Shown here piece by piece: positions 46,813-54,437 of a stretch of 64,000 bases of DNA; positions within the stretch are counted from its first letter, which is position 1, and every line of letters begins with the position of its first letter. The notes under the pieces were generated by a model that was not told the DNA's origin, did no database searches, and saw only the letters and a list, made by a program, of their open reading frames with translations. Where the stretch lies: IMG/VR virus record IMGVR_UViG_3300032116_000089, positions 1 through 64,000 of that record; one strand, 5' to 3'. The stretch is from a virus. Made by a program: the position numbers and the translations under genes.

Positions 46813-49800
46813 CTATGGATCACAACAGCATGATGTGTCTACTGCGCTTATCCAAATTGGTCTATATTCTCTGTTTACTAAACCAGCAATGACATATGCG
46901 CCAGAATGTATGACAGATGTTATATCTCTATTGAATATAAATATTGTGCCAGAGTTTGCCCAATCATTGTCTTTAATAAGCATTACACCGCTGGTTTTGT
47001 TTCCATTTGTTGGAGCTTGCAATCCGCTTGGCATATATCCTTCTATAAACATAGTGCGGATTAAATTAATTCCGCTATTTCCTATAGATATACCACTATT
47101 TCCTAGATTGACTCCACTCTGAGCTAGATTTGTGGCGTGAGTTATTCCACTAGAAGTATCAAGGGATGTGCCATCGCTAAACCTAATAGCTCCTCTTAGA
47201 CGTAAATCGCCGTTAAGTTCAGCAAACGGTCTTCCAGATGGATCTGGTGGAGTATAGTATGTTGTAGCATTCAACATCGGATTCTTAACGTGATCTAAAA
47301 CTAATAAATCAGCAGATCCGCTAGCACTAAATCTAAAACGTAAATTATTAGATGGATATAGTAAATTTGTTCCACTATTAATAACTTCAATTATATTAGT
47401 TTTTAGATGTAAGCTTTCTGTATCATTAGCATTATTGATATATAATCTTCCGCCACTTGGCATTATAAGTTTTTTATCAATGTTATTGGGACCAATAGTG
47501 CCACTAAATAATAACTTATCATTTAAACCTAATAGGAATTGATAAGATCCACTCTCTGAACTTCCAATGTTATGACCAATAATGATGTTGCCACTAGTAT
47601 TAGATAACGAAGGAGTCTTATTAAAAGAATAGTTTCCAAAGACTAAGTTATCATATGTAATATTAAGGCCACTAGCTGAGTTTTGACCAATAACTATATT
47701 ATTGTTTCCAGAAGTTAGATTATATAGTGACTCATAACCAATTGAAGTGTTGCCAGACCCAGAGTGAATATTAAATAATGACTTATATCCATAGCTAGTA
47801 TTGTACATTGTTTTTCTAGATATGTCTCTTCTTCCAGACGGAGACATGTATCCAGCATATGTATTCCCGCTTGGGTCAGTATAAACTGCTCTAGCATCTA
47901 AATTGTCTAGCTTATTAACAACTAAGTCAAAGTTATTGCCAGATGAATCTAAGTAAAACAATGAGTTATGTTGTCTAGCAAATTCTTTGTATGTATGAAG
48001 ATTATATATCTTACCGTATCCGCTCGTTGGGGTTACGGAAGAAGTGCTAACAAATCTGTTATCTTTAAGACTAATGGCTGGAAGTGCTGGGCCACCACTG
48101 TATCCAACTGTAATCATTGCGTTGGTATTGCCGCTAGATAGTATCCCTATTTGTTGAGAATTTTTTAATCTGGCAAAAATAATTTGTCCAGAATCTTTAA
48201 ACATATTTATGTCAAGAACACCGCTTCGGCTTAAATAGGCAATCTCTGCGCCACTCAATTCGCAATTTAATGGGGCTAATAGTTGTATGGCAGATTTCTT
48301 GAATCCGTTGTTTTGAGATGTAAATCTTCCAATGCAATCAATTTGAGATCTAACATTTAAAATTGTATTCGGTAAGATACTTTCGGTAATTGATGGAATA
48401 TTAGTTATTGAAAGAACAGAACCATTGTTATCATCCTTCATAAGAACTAGGCCATTGACGAACCTAGAAGTATCATTATATGATCCAATTACAAATCTAT
48501 CTGTCAAATCACCTTGAACATCTAAATCGGTATCATCTATATACTTTAATTCAAAACCACGAAGTTTATCTTTATTTTGATTAGCTATATCTTTGGTTCT
48601 TATCTTTGATCTACTCAAAAATCTCTGACTGACATTTACTCCAGACTCTAAAGCAGAGACTGAGAAAACATAATCAGAAGTGTCGCCAGAATTAGATATA
48701 AAGTTGATGTTTCCAACACCAGCTAAATGTCCGCTTGATGATCCGGGATTAACATTTAATACATTCTTACGAGAGATATATGTTATTCCACTATTAAAAA
48801 ATAATCCAAAACAATCATTTTCACCAAATGCTGATGGATTATAAGATACGATACTATTGGTTTTAATGTATCTATCGCTTGGTACTTGAAAATTTATGTT
48901 ACTATACCATGTAGCATTATACTGATCGCTAAAGCAAGACATGCCTTCGGATGGTTGTCTGAATATTAGACTATATTGTTTGTTACTTGTAAGTGACTTA
49001 AGAAATAATCCACCACCATCTAGGCCAGAATCTGTAAATAGCGGTTCATTAGATGAGTTAACGCCAAGGTAAAGGTTTTTATTATTATATGTTTCAGTAT
49101 CTACATTTATTAACCTACCTATGCTTGCTACATTATTTACAATTATGTTATCAAAATATCCAACTACCCATCTTCTAGATTGACTACCTAAAGAAAAATT
49201 ACTACCTATTGATGGTAGAAAAGATCCGCTTAGAGATATGGCCAAAGAAGATTCTCTTAATAAGGTAACATTATTGTTAAATCTAATGCCACTGGATACA
49301 TGAACATTTTGCCAAGGATAAAGTGCGTGTCCTAAATCAAAAGATCCGCTTCTAGATGGAGAAATATTGCCACTAACTTGCAGTGTTCCAAAATTATGAA
49401 GAGTTCTAGTTCCGACACCAAGTTGAATTCCAGATAAGTCTCCATGCAATAAAGGAATCCAACCAGAGCCTAATGGATTGCTGCATATATGAGTATCATT
49501 TACTGGATGATAAGCTAAGAAAAACTTATAGTTATCATCCTTAGCTACATAATAACCAGCACCATGACCGATAGCAATATTTCCAGTTCCTGACTTATTT
49601 TTGTTTAAAGCAAAGTTGCCCAAACCAATGTTCAAATTACCAACGGTATTGCCAGCAAGGGCATGATAACCAAGACCAATATTGCCTTGACCGTATACGT
49701 TACAAGATAAAGAATTGGACCCTAAAGCTGTATTTTGAACCCCTTGATAATTAGCCTTTAACGCAAAATATCCTACAGCAGTATTATCTTGACTGTTAGC

Positions 49801-50028
49801 TCCCGGTACATATAAATACTCTATAGTAGATTGACCAACTCTAGTATTGCCAGAAGGAGATGTGGCTAGATTGAGCGCTCTTAATTCTGCATCAGCTGTT
49901 AAATTATGTACAGAATCGATAATATCAAGGAGATTGTGTCTAATATCATATGGAGATATTTCGCCACGCGCTTGATCGGATATCTCATTTGTAATATTAC
50001 TAACAAGCTGGGACTTGCTTAATATCAT
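46813..50028 (-). CDS. Long tail fibre with YadA-head-like repeats
   Basis: 1071 residues. Residues about 5-45 (SQLVSNITNEISDQARGEIS, PYDIRHNLLDIIDSVHNLT) are shared with the 321-residue fibre as a virion-anchor module. Residues about 80-180 carry repeats NTAVGYFALKANYQGVQN, NTALGSNSLSCNVYGQGN, NIGLGYHALAGN and NIAIGHGAGYYV, which look like the YadA/trimeric-autotransporter head repeat (N-x-x-x-G-x-x-A/S). A second block occurs about 745-845 (NTSIGYESLYNLTSGN, NIVIGQNSASGLN, FNKTPSLSNTSGNIIIGH). The C-terminus (SGAYVIAGLVNREYRPIWIS) is beta-rich and ends CCCDP. A trimeric host-binding fibre is the likely role. Confidence 0.8.
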   Translation of the reverse strand: MILSKSQLVSNITNEISDQARGEISPYDIRHNLLDIIDSVHNLTADAELRALNLATSPSGNTRVGQSTIEYLYVPGANSQDNTAVGYFALKANYQGVQNTALGSNSLSCNVYGQGNIGLGYHALAGNTVGNLNIGLGNFALNKNKSGTGNIAIGHGAGYYVAKDDNYKFFLAYHPVNDTHICSNPLGSGWIPLLHGDLSGIQLGVGTRTLHNFGTLQVSGNISPSRSGSFDLGHALYPWQNVHVSSGIRFNNNVTLLRESSLAISLSGSFLPSIGSNFSLGSQSRRWVVGYFDNIIVNNVASIGRLINVDTETYNNKNLYLGVNSSNEPLFTDSGLDGGGLFLKSLTSNKQYSLIFRQPSEGMSCFSDQYNATWYSNINFQVPSDRYIKTNSIVSYNPSAFGENDCFGLFFNSGITYISRKNVLNVNPGSSSGHLAGVGNINFISNSGDTSDYVFSVSALESGVNVSQRFLSRSKIRTKDIANQNKDKLRGFELKYIDDTDLDVQGDLTDRFVIGSYNDTSRFVNGLVLMKDDNNGSVLSITNIPSITESILPNTILNVRSQIDCIGRFTSQNNGFKKSAIQLLAPLNCELSGAEIAYLSRSGVLDINMFKDSGQIIFARLKNSQQIGILSSGNTNAMITVGYSGGPALPAISLKDNRFVSTSSVTPTSGYGKIYNLHTYKEFARQHNSLFYLDSSGNNFDLVVNKLDNLDARAVYTDPSGNTYAGYMSPSGRRDISRKTMYNTSYGYKSLFNIHSGSGNTSIGYESLYNLTSGNNNIVIGQNSASGLNITYDNLVFGNYSFNKTPSLSNTSGNIIIGHNIGSSESGSYQFLLGLNDKLLFSGTIGPNNIDKKLIMPSGGRLYINNANDTESLHLKTNIIEVINSGTNLLYPSNNLRFRFSASGSADLLVLDHVKNPMLNATTYYTPPDPSGRPFAELNGDLRLRGAIRFSDGTSLDTSSGITHATNLAQSGVNLGNSGISIGNSGINLIRTMFIEGYMPSGLQAPTNGNKTSGVMLIKDNDWANSGTIFIFNRDITSVIHSGAYVIAGLVNREYRPIWISAVDTSCCCDP

Positions 50029-50043
50029 GTTAAGTTCCAGTAA

Positions 50044-50748
50044 CTATTTTAGGCTGATTTCTAGCGAATTAGCATCAAATCTTATATTGTCTCCAAGATA
50101 AACATAGCGTGGATTAGTTAGTTTAGCATACATCAATAAATTACCAGAGCCAACGGTTGGATGATCTACCACAGCTATTCCAGAAACCCAACCCCATTCA
50201 GTTAAGGCTGTATTGAAGACAATTTGATTTTTGTTTCTAATAAAACCATTACCCTCATAATCTGGATAATTAGATTTGACATATACTCCAGAATTAAACA
50301 TCCCAACATTTCCACTTGGCGCAAAAAATGAAACAGATGGAAATTCTTTAAAAGTATATGTAATATTTTCTCCGGGTCCACCATTGGCTGTAGAGTAACT
50401 ATTTGCAGCCGTGGTAGATAGAAATATAGGATAAAAATATGCTAGTGTTCCGCTGGTAGTTGAGCCATATACACTATAAGCAGTTGTGGAATCTACCCCA
50501 ACAGAATTCCAAGAATTGTCACCATTTGTGGCTGGAGAACCCAAGCTTATTCTTTGATAATTAGTTGTAACAAAGTTAAGGCCATTTTGTACACCAGATG
50601 GTAATTCTGGAATAGAGCTTCCAGTATCAGAATCTAACGGTACTCCACTTGTTAAAGCAATACAAATTGTAGATGGTCTTGAGAAAGCGGAGTTTCGGAA
50701 GAGATGACTCAATAGACCAGACTCAAGATAATCCGATAATGCGGCCAT
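50044..50748 (-). CDS. Conserved phage structural (tail-fibre-like) protein
   Basis: 234 residues, TAGGAGA ribosome site and a late-promoter-like element 40 nt upstream. The start AALSDYLESGLLSHLFRNSA and the end ITLWGWVSGI-like strand, then LLMYAKLTNPRYVYLGDNI, match a widespread phage structural family in which an amphipathic N-terminal helix is followed by a beta domain with a W-x-x-x-G-I-A-V-V-D and N-L-L-x-Y motif. Here the W-G-W-V-S-G-I-A-V-V-D motif is at about residues 185-200. The protein is probably a head- or tail-associated fibre base. It opens the transcription block after the capsid terminator. Confidence 0.65.
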   Translation of the reverse strand: MAALSDYLESGLLSHLFRNSAFSRPSTICIALTSGVPLDSDTGSSIPELPSGVQNGLNFVTTNYQRISLGSPATNGDNSWNSVGVDSTTAYSVYGSTTSGTLAYFYPIFLSTTAANSYSTANGGPGENITYTFKEFPSVSFFAPSGNVGMFNSGVYVKSNYPDYEGNGFIRNKNQIVFNTALTEWGWVSGIAVVDHPTVGSGNLLMYAKLTNPRYVYLGDNIRFDANSLEISLK

Positions 50749-50788
50749 ATTATTCTCCTATTATGTCCTTTGAATAACGTTATCTAAT

Positions 50789-50799
50789 GTATTATACAC
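50789..50799 (-). promoter_or_regulatory. Late-promoter-like element (copy 4)
   Basis: Minus strand GTGTATAATAC immediately after the T-run of the capsid terminator (TTTTTGTG), 40 nt before ATG 50748. TATAAT is a perfect -10 hexamer. Confidence 0.65.
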
Positions 50800-50834
50800 A
50801 AAAAAGCCACCCCCAATCGCTTGAGGATGGCTTT
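50798..50834 (-). terminator. Intrinsic terminator after the major capsid gene
   Basis: On the minus strand AAAGCCATCC pairs with GGGTGGCTTT (10 bp with one G-T pair) around a loop of about 10 nt, followed by a run of six T. It lies 27 nt after the capsid stop. It would isolate high-level capsid transcription from the adhesin genes. Confidence 0.9.
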
Positions 50835-50860
50835 AATGTGATGGATATTTCTAAATTATA

Positions 50861-51868
50861 TCAGAAAGAACCGAGAACGATTCTGCGATTATCTAGAACA
50901 CCAAAGCCAAGTTCAGCCCATCCGTAGTAGCCAGCGCGTTGCTGACGATGTAGGGTGGGATCTTCGAATACCTGTAGCTGTTGCTTGACGGGCATTACGA
51001 AACTATCATTCATGGACTGATCAAGACCAACAACAAGTTCAACGTCGCTTGCCTGTACAGCACCGCCAAGATCGCTAGTGAAGAAGTTCTGGTACTGTTG
51101 ACCTTCGCCTAGTTCGTCTAGGTCATGGAGGTTAACACCAAAGATTCTTGTCACAACGGATGCGTCTGGAGCGGCATTGTAGATTTCACGACGGGTAACG
51201 TCATCAATCTGGTCTAGACCCCAGTTACGAATATCTTCTAAAGCTTCTGGCGATAGATAGATATCTGTTAAGCGGCCACGACCAACTGACGCGGAGTTAC
51301 CGCCAGAATTTCTACGCATGACTGTCTGCATGAGTGATACTAATCTCTTTGAGAATAGACCAGCTGTTGCATCAGCATCATAGACGAGGATGTTACGATC
51401 AACGCCAGCGGCTAGAATGGTGTGCCAGCCGTCATCGTTCATCTTCTTAGTGAAACCAGCTTCCATAACCTGCATGGCACGACCAACGATATCCCATCTG
51501 GCTTCGCGGGCAAAGCGAAGTAGATAGTCAACCGATGATGCGATTGTGTAGGTTGGAATCATTACGTAGTCGCCTTCGACTGAACGCTCTGGGATTCTAC
51601 CGTGACCGGGATTGGTGTAAGCGACATGCTCACCTTCAAGGCCGGGGGAGATAAGATCTAGAGGAAATTCAGTTGTTGAACCGGCTTCCACGTTAACGGT
51701 TTCGAAAATATTACCGAGGATATTACCAACTAAAACGCCCTTACGTAAGGGAAGTTCTAGAGCTTTGGCAAACTCACGTTGAGCAGCCATTGCTACATTG
51801 ATATCGGCATCCCCTGACTTGCGTAGGAGGGCGATAAAGTCATCGCTAGGTCTTTCAGTTATTGGCAT
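50861..51868 (-). CDS. Major capsid protein, HK97 fold
   Basis: 335 residues, AAAGGAG ribosome site. Signature segments for the HK97-like capsid of this gene neighbourhood: TERPSDDFIALLRKSGDADI at the start, IPERSVEGDYVMIPTYTIAS (about residues 92-111), RWDIVGRAMQVMEAGFTKKM (about 122-141) and TLHRQQRAGYYGWAELGFGV near the C-terminus. It self-assembles into the capsid. The order protease-scaffold, decoration, capsid is that of lambda-like head operons. Codon use differs from the neighbours: CGT and C/G-ending codons are frequent, as in highly expressed genes. There is a terminator after it. Confidence 0.9.
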   Translation of the reverse strand: MPITERPSDDFIALLRKSGDADINVAMAAQREFAKALELPLRKGVLVGNILGNIFETVNVEAGSTTEFPLDLISPGLEGEHVAYTNPGHGRIPERSVEGDYVMIPTYTIASSVDYLLRFAREARWDIVGRAMQVMEAGFTKKMNDDGWHTILAAGVDRNILVYDADATAGLFSKRLVSLMQTVMRRNSGGNSASVGRGRLTDIYLSPEALEDIRNWGLDQIDDVTRREIYNAAPDASVVTRIFGVNLHDLDELGEGQQYQNFFTSDLGGAVQASDVELVVGLDQSMNDSFVMPVKQQLQVFEDPTLHRQQRAGYYGWAELGFGVLDNRRIVLGSF

Positions 51869-51887
51869 GTTTAATTCTCCTTTTATT

Positions 51888-51898
51888 TTATTATACTC
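51888..51898 (-). promoter_or_regulatory. Weak late-promoter-like element before the capsid gene
   Basis: Minus strand GAGTATAATAA, nine of eleven matches to the GTGTATAATAC element, 19 nt before ATG 51868. TATAAT is intact but spacing is shorter than in the other copies. It overlaps the end of the decoration gene. Confidence 0.3.
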
Positions 51899-52364
51899 AG
51901 GGGAGGTTGACTTCTACTTTGGCATAGCCATCGGCATCCTTACTGGTAAGGAAACGACCGACAACTAAACCACCAGAACTGCCGGGACTGTCGCCACGAA
52001 CATTGCCAGCATTTACGTGGCAAGCATAGGCTAATGAGCCAGCACTTGGTGAACCGGTGACGTTGTTTGTTACGACATAACCCTTGCGGAGTACTGTCAC
52101 TTTGCCACCCTTCTGCACTTCATCCTTATACTGGTTGAGGTGAGTACGGGTTAGATCCTTATTTACTACGTCGTTTAATAGAATACCAACTGGAACATTG
52201 GTGCCACTTACGGCGGCATACTTCACAAGGTTAACACCTTGATCCATAGCTGCACCAGAACCAGCGGTATCATGAACAACTACACCACCGCGAGTTGCAG
52301 TACCGGCGTTGTAGAAGAAACTGATATCAGTCTGAAGCTCGTATCTATCTGCTTTTAGGGCCAT
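51897..52364 (-). CDS. Head decoration protein
   Basis: 155 residues, AAAGGAG ribosome site. The start LKADRYELQTDISFFYNAGT, the middle VPVGILLNDVVNKDLTRTHL, then DEVQKGGKVTVLRKGYVVTN, and the end DADGYAKVEVNLP match a small beta-rich head protein that I recall from other tailed phages, encoded next to the major capsid gene. It would decorate the capsid surface and stabilise it. Like the capsid gene it has a more C/G-rich codon use than the neighbours. Confidence 0.8.
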   Translation of the reverse strand: MALKADRYELQTDISFFYNAGTATRGGVVVHDTAGSGAAMDQGVNLVKYAAVSGTNVPVGILLNDVVNKDLTRTHLNQYKDEVQKGGKVTVLRKGYVVTNNVTGSPSAGSLAYACHVNAGNVRGDSPGSSGGLVVGRFLTSKDADGYAKVEVNLP

Positions 52365-52381
52365 AGTTTTTCTCCTTTATA

Positions 52382-52993
52382 TCACTTACGTAAAACGTTA
52401 TTTGTTAGCCACTCTGCCACACTAGCTCTTGTGGCTTCTATTTCATCGCTAGCATCAGAAGCATCTACGAGAGTGGCTTCTGTTGTTTTTACTTCTTCAA
52501 AAATAGCAGCAGTTGATTCTTCAGCTACTTCTGTTTTCTCTTCTGCGACAACTTCAGTTTCTGAAGCCATTTCCTTCTTTTCTTCTTTCATCATCTTATC
52601 CTTCATGGCTCCCCACTTTTTCTTCATGGCAGCAACAACTGCTTCGAAGGCTTCGTCGCTAAGAGCATCATATAAAGAAAGTGATTCATCGGCTTCCGAA
52701 TCTTCAAAGCCAGCCATGACTAGCTTTTCTTTTCGGCTACGATCTTTTTCTTTCTTCTTCATGTCTTTCATTTCTTTATCCATTGCTGCTAAATCCTTTT
52801 GTAGATTAGCAATTGTTTCTTCTAAAGTTGTTACCTTAGAAGCATAAGCTTGAATTTCTGTTTCTTTAGCGACTAATGAAGCCTCTAATTCTGAAACATT
52901 GTTTTCTACTTGTACTTCTGTAGCTTCAACCTTTGCAGCTTCTTCTACAACTGGTGCAGTTTCTAGCTGCTTCTCTTCATTATTATCTGACAT
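52382..52993 (-). CDS. Nested capsid scaffold protein from an internal start
   Basis: 203 residues in the same frame as the protease C-terminus, starting at ATG 52993. Residues MSDNNEEKQLETAPVVEEAA are followed by a Lys/Glu/Ala coiled coil and an acidic, Thr/Ala-rich tail: the composition of a scaffold. The strength of its own ribosome site, AGAAGGAGAAG ending eight nt before the ATG, is stronger than that of the full-length gene. This recalls lambda Nu3, an internal in-frame scaffold start in gene C. It would supply excess scaffold over protease. Confidence 0.65.
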   Translation of the reverse strand: MSDNNEEKQLETAPVVEEAAKVEATEVQVENNVSELEASLVAKETEIQAYASKVTTLEETIANLQKDLAAMDKEMKDMKKKEKDRSRKEKLVMAGFEDSEADESLSLYDALSDEAFEAVVAAMKKKWGAMKDKMMKEEKKEMASETEVVAEEKTEVAEESTAAIFEEVKTTEATLVDASDASDEIEATRASVAEWLTNNVLRK

Positions 52994-53785
52994 ATTCACT
53001 TCTCCTTCTGAAACGTTGGAAATAGTTTGTTGTTCATCAACAGAGAAAGCCTTGCTAGAATCAAGAATGATACTTCTGGGATTTGCTGGTCTAGATACTA
53101 AACCTTTACCAGAAAAAGAAATATCTCTTAATAATCTACCAATTTGATAGCCTTCATATTCTCCGGTTCCGCCATAAGCCCTTAAATGCTTGGTTAAAAA
53201 TGCCGAGTCTTCATTTCTGGCAACTACTTTACTTTTACCAGCATTATCTTTTACGGCATAGTCAAAACCAGCAAATAAACATTCCATTGAAACGAACCAC
53301 TTACCTTGTTCTATCTCTGATATGATTTTTTGCATCCTCTCTCTGTTCTCTGGATTTGTCCAACTGTTATAAATAACGGCTTCGGTTACAATGTCGAATT
53401 CATATGGTGTTTCAGAGTCTTCTGCGCTGACTTTGTTACCATCTCTATCAACAACATAACATCCAGTGATGTGTCCTATTATATCGTTTTCATTATGCAT
53501 TAAATTAAATTGTTTGTCTTCTGGAGTACTACGAGCCGCCCAAGTTTGGTTCGGATCGAAAACGTCATCGTTTTTATTCCATCCAGTAGAAACTAATATC
53601 GATTTAAGATAGTATAAATCTATTTGATTTGGATTGCTAGATGCTTTTACTTTATCTAACAAAAGTTGAACAGCATCTGATTCTGTTTTGTTGCTAAGAA
53701 CGGCAGCTGAACAATAAGCTATAGTCGTGTCATTTTTAACACGTTCTGATACTCCGTCAGCGATTTCTTGTGCATATATTTTCAT
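52382..53785 (-). CDS. Prohead protease fused to scaffold region
   Basis: 467 residues from ATG 53785 (GAGG ribosome site five nt upstream); a GTG inside the promoter element at 53821 is not a start. The first 250 residues resemble a T4-gp21/large-phage prohead protease: TIAYCSAAVLSNKTESDAVQ, NDDVFDPNQTWAARSTPEDK, LMHNENDIIGHITGCYVVD and KWFVSMECLFAGFDYAV. S-M-E in the last segment and H in LMHNEND are plausible catalytic candidates (Ser/His type), not proven. After about residue 265 comes an acidic coiled coil (EIQAYASKVTTLEETIANLQ) ending in a helix with VAEWLTNNVLRK. The fusion and nested start match known protease-scaffold genes. Confidence 0.75.
   Translation of the reverse strand: MKIYAQEIADGVSERVKNDTTIAYCSAAVLSNKTESDAVQLLLDKVKASSNPNQIDLYYLKSILVSTGWNKNDDVFDPNQTWAARSTPEDKQFNLMHNENDIIGHITGCYVVDRDGNKVSAEDSETPYEFDIVTEAVIYNSWTNPENRERMQKIISEIEQGKWFVSMECLFAGFDYAVKDNAGKSKVVARNEDSAFLTKHLRAYGGTGEYEGYQIGRLLRDISFSGKGLVSRPANPRSIILDSSKAFSVDEQQTISNVSEGEVNMSDNNEEKQLETAPVVEEAAKVEATEVQVENNVSELEASLVAKETEIQAYASKVTTLEETIANLQKDLAAMDKEMKDMKKKEKDRSRKEKLVMAGFEDSEADESLSLYDALSDEAFEAVVAAMKKKWGAMKDKMMKEEKKEMASETEVVAEEKTEVAEESTAAIFEEVKTTEATLVDASDASDEIEATRASVAEWLTNNVLRK
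52999..53009 (-). promoter_or_regulatory. Internal ribosome-binding site for nested scaffold
   Basis: Minus-strand AGAAGGAGAAG, with GGAG eight nt from ATG 52993. It lies inside the coding region of the protease and translates there as S-E-G-E-V. Strong match to the 16S anti-Shine-Dalgarno. Confidence 0.7.
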
Positions 53786-53810
53786 ATTTTCCTCATGGTG
53801 TCTCTCACAG

Positions 53811-53821
53811 ATAATATACAC
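53811..53821 (-). promoter_or_regulatory. Late-promoter-like element (copy 5)
   Basis: Minus strand GTGTATATTAT preceded by TTTTT, 25 nt before ATG 53785 of the protease-scaffold gene. The 60 nt to its right (53822-53881) contain no gene; they are AT-rich and show no hairpin. Confidence 0.6.
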
Positions 53822-53881
53822 AAAAACATAGTAAGTTTAGCGAATTGGTATATGTATGATAGACAAAATAAAAGTAATTTA

Positions 53882-54250
53882 TTATTCAATTGGCGATGAG
53901 GTTGTGGTTATAGGTTCTTGAGTCGTAGTTGTGGGGGTAGATATGGTAACGGTTCCATCGTCGTTCATAGTAAATTGACCAATTAAGCTTAATCCATTAG
54001 ATATTGCTTCTGGTTTAACTGAAGCTATAAGTTGACCCAAAGCGTAATGTAACTCAAAAACCTCTTTAGCATCTGATCCTAATGCTGATGCGATTTGAGT
54101 CGGAGTTGCTCTGGGATTATTCCAAAAATTGCTAGATCCAGCATTGAAAGCGTTCTTCATCATAAAAAACGTTTGCTTTGTGGACAGTTTGAGATTATTT
54201 GCGACAGATTGTGCGGGATCTGGCGCTGGTGTGGAATCTAGTATGCTCAT
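53882..54250 (-). CDS. Small virion-associated protein, unknown
   Basis: 122 residues, ATGA-coupled to the upstream 60-residue gene. The middle (LKLSTKQTFFMMKNAFNAGS through TPTQIASALGSDAKEVFELH) is predicted helical, and the C-terminus is a Thr/Ser/Pro tail (STPTTTTQEPITTTSSPIE) like the linkers of the mucin-like proteins. It is part of the fibre block. No family is recognised; tail or head accessory are possible. Confidence 0.55.
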   Translation of the reverse strand: MSILDSTPAPDPAQSVANNLKLSTKQTFFMMKNAFNAGSSNFWNNPRATPTQIASALGSDAKEVFELHYALGQLIASVKPEAISNGLSLIGQFTMNDDGTVTISTPTTTTQEPITTTSSPIE

Positions 54251-54429
54251 ATAGTTTCTCCATTATTTAAATTAAGCGATTGTAAATAGTTATCAGCAAC
54301 AACATTTACTTCTTCTTGTGTTGGATAGTGGTCAAATTTGAAAAACTGAGTCGAGTTTTCATCGATAACTACTCGCACCCTGTATTTATTTGCAGGATCA
54401 AGAAAAACTTCAGTAATAGTATAATTCAT
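54247..54429 (-). CDS. Small 60-residue protein, unknown
   Basis: 60 residues, AAGGTGA ribosome site. Alpha/beta (NYTITEVFLDPANKYRVRVV, EDNSTQFFKFDHYPTQEEVN-like, ending NNGETI). It lies between the beta-helix fibre and the 122-residue gene with coupled ends (54438/54429 and 54250/54247). Possible fibre-assembly partner by context. Confidence 0.5.
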   Translation of the reverse strand: MNYTITEVFLDPANKYRVRVVIDENSTQFFKFDHYPTQEEVNVVADNYLQSLNLNNGETI

Positions 54430-54437
54430 TTTTCACC

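Noticed and set aside
52365-52381. GTGATATAAAGG before the decoration gene as a promoter
   Set aside because: It has an extra base relative to GTGTATA and overlaps the ribosome site. Match to the consensus is too weak.
53785-53821. GTG start of the protease at 53821
   Set aside because: The GTG is part of the GTGTATA promoter-like element. ATG 53785 has a good ribosome site.
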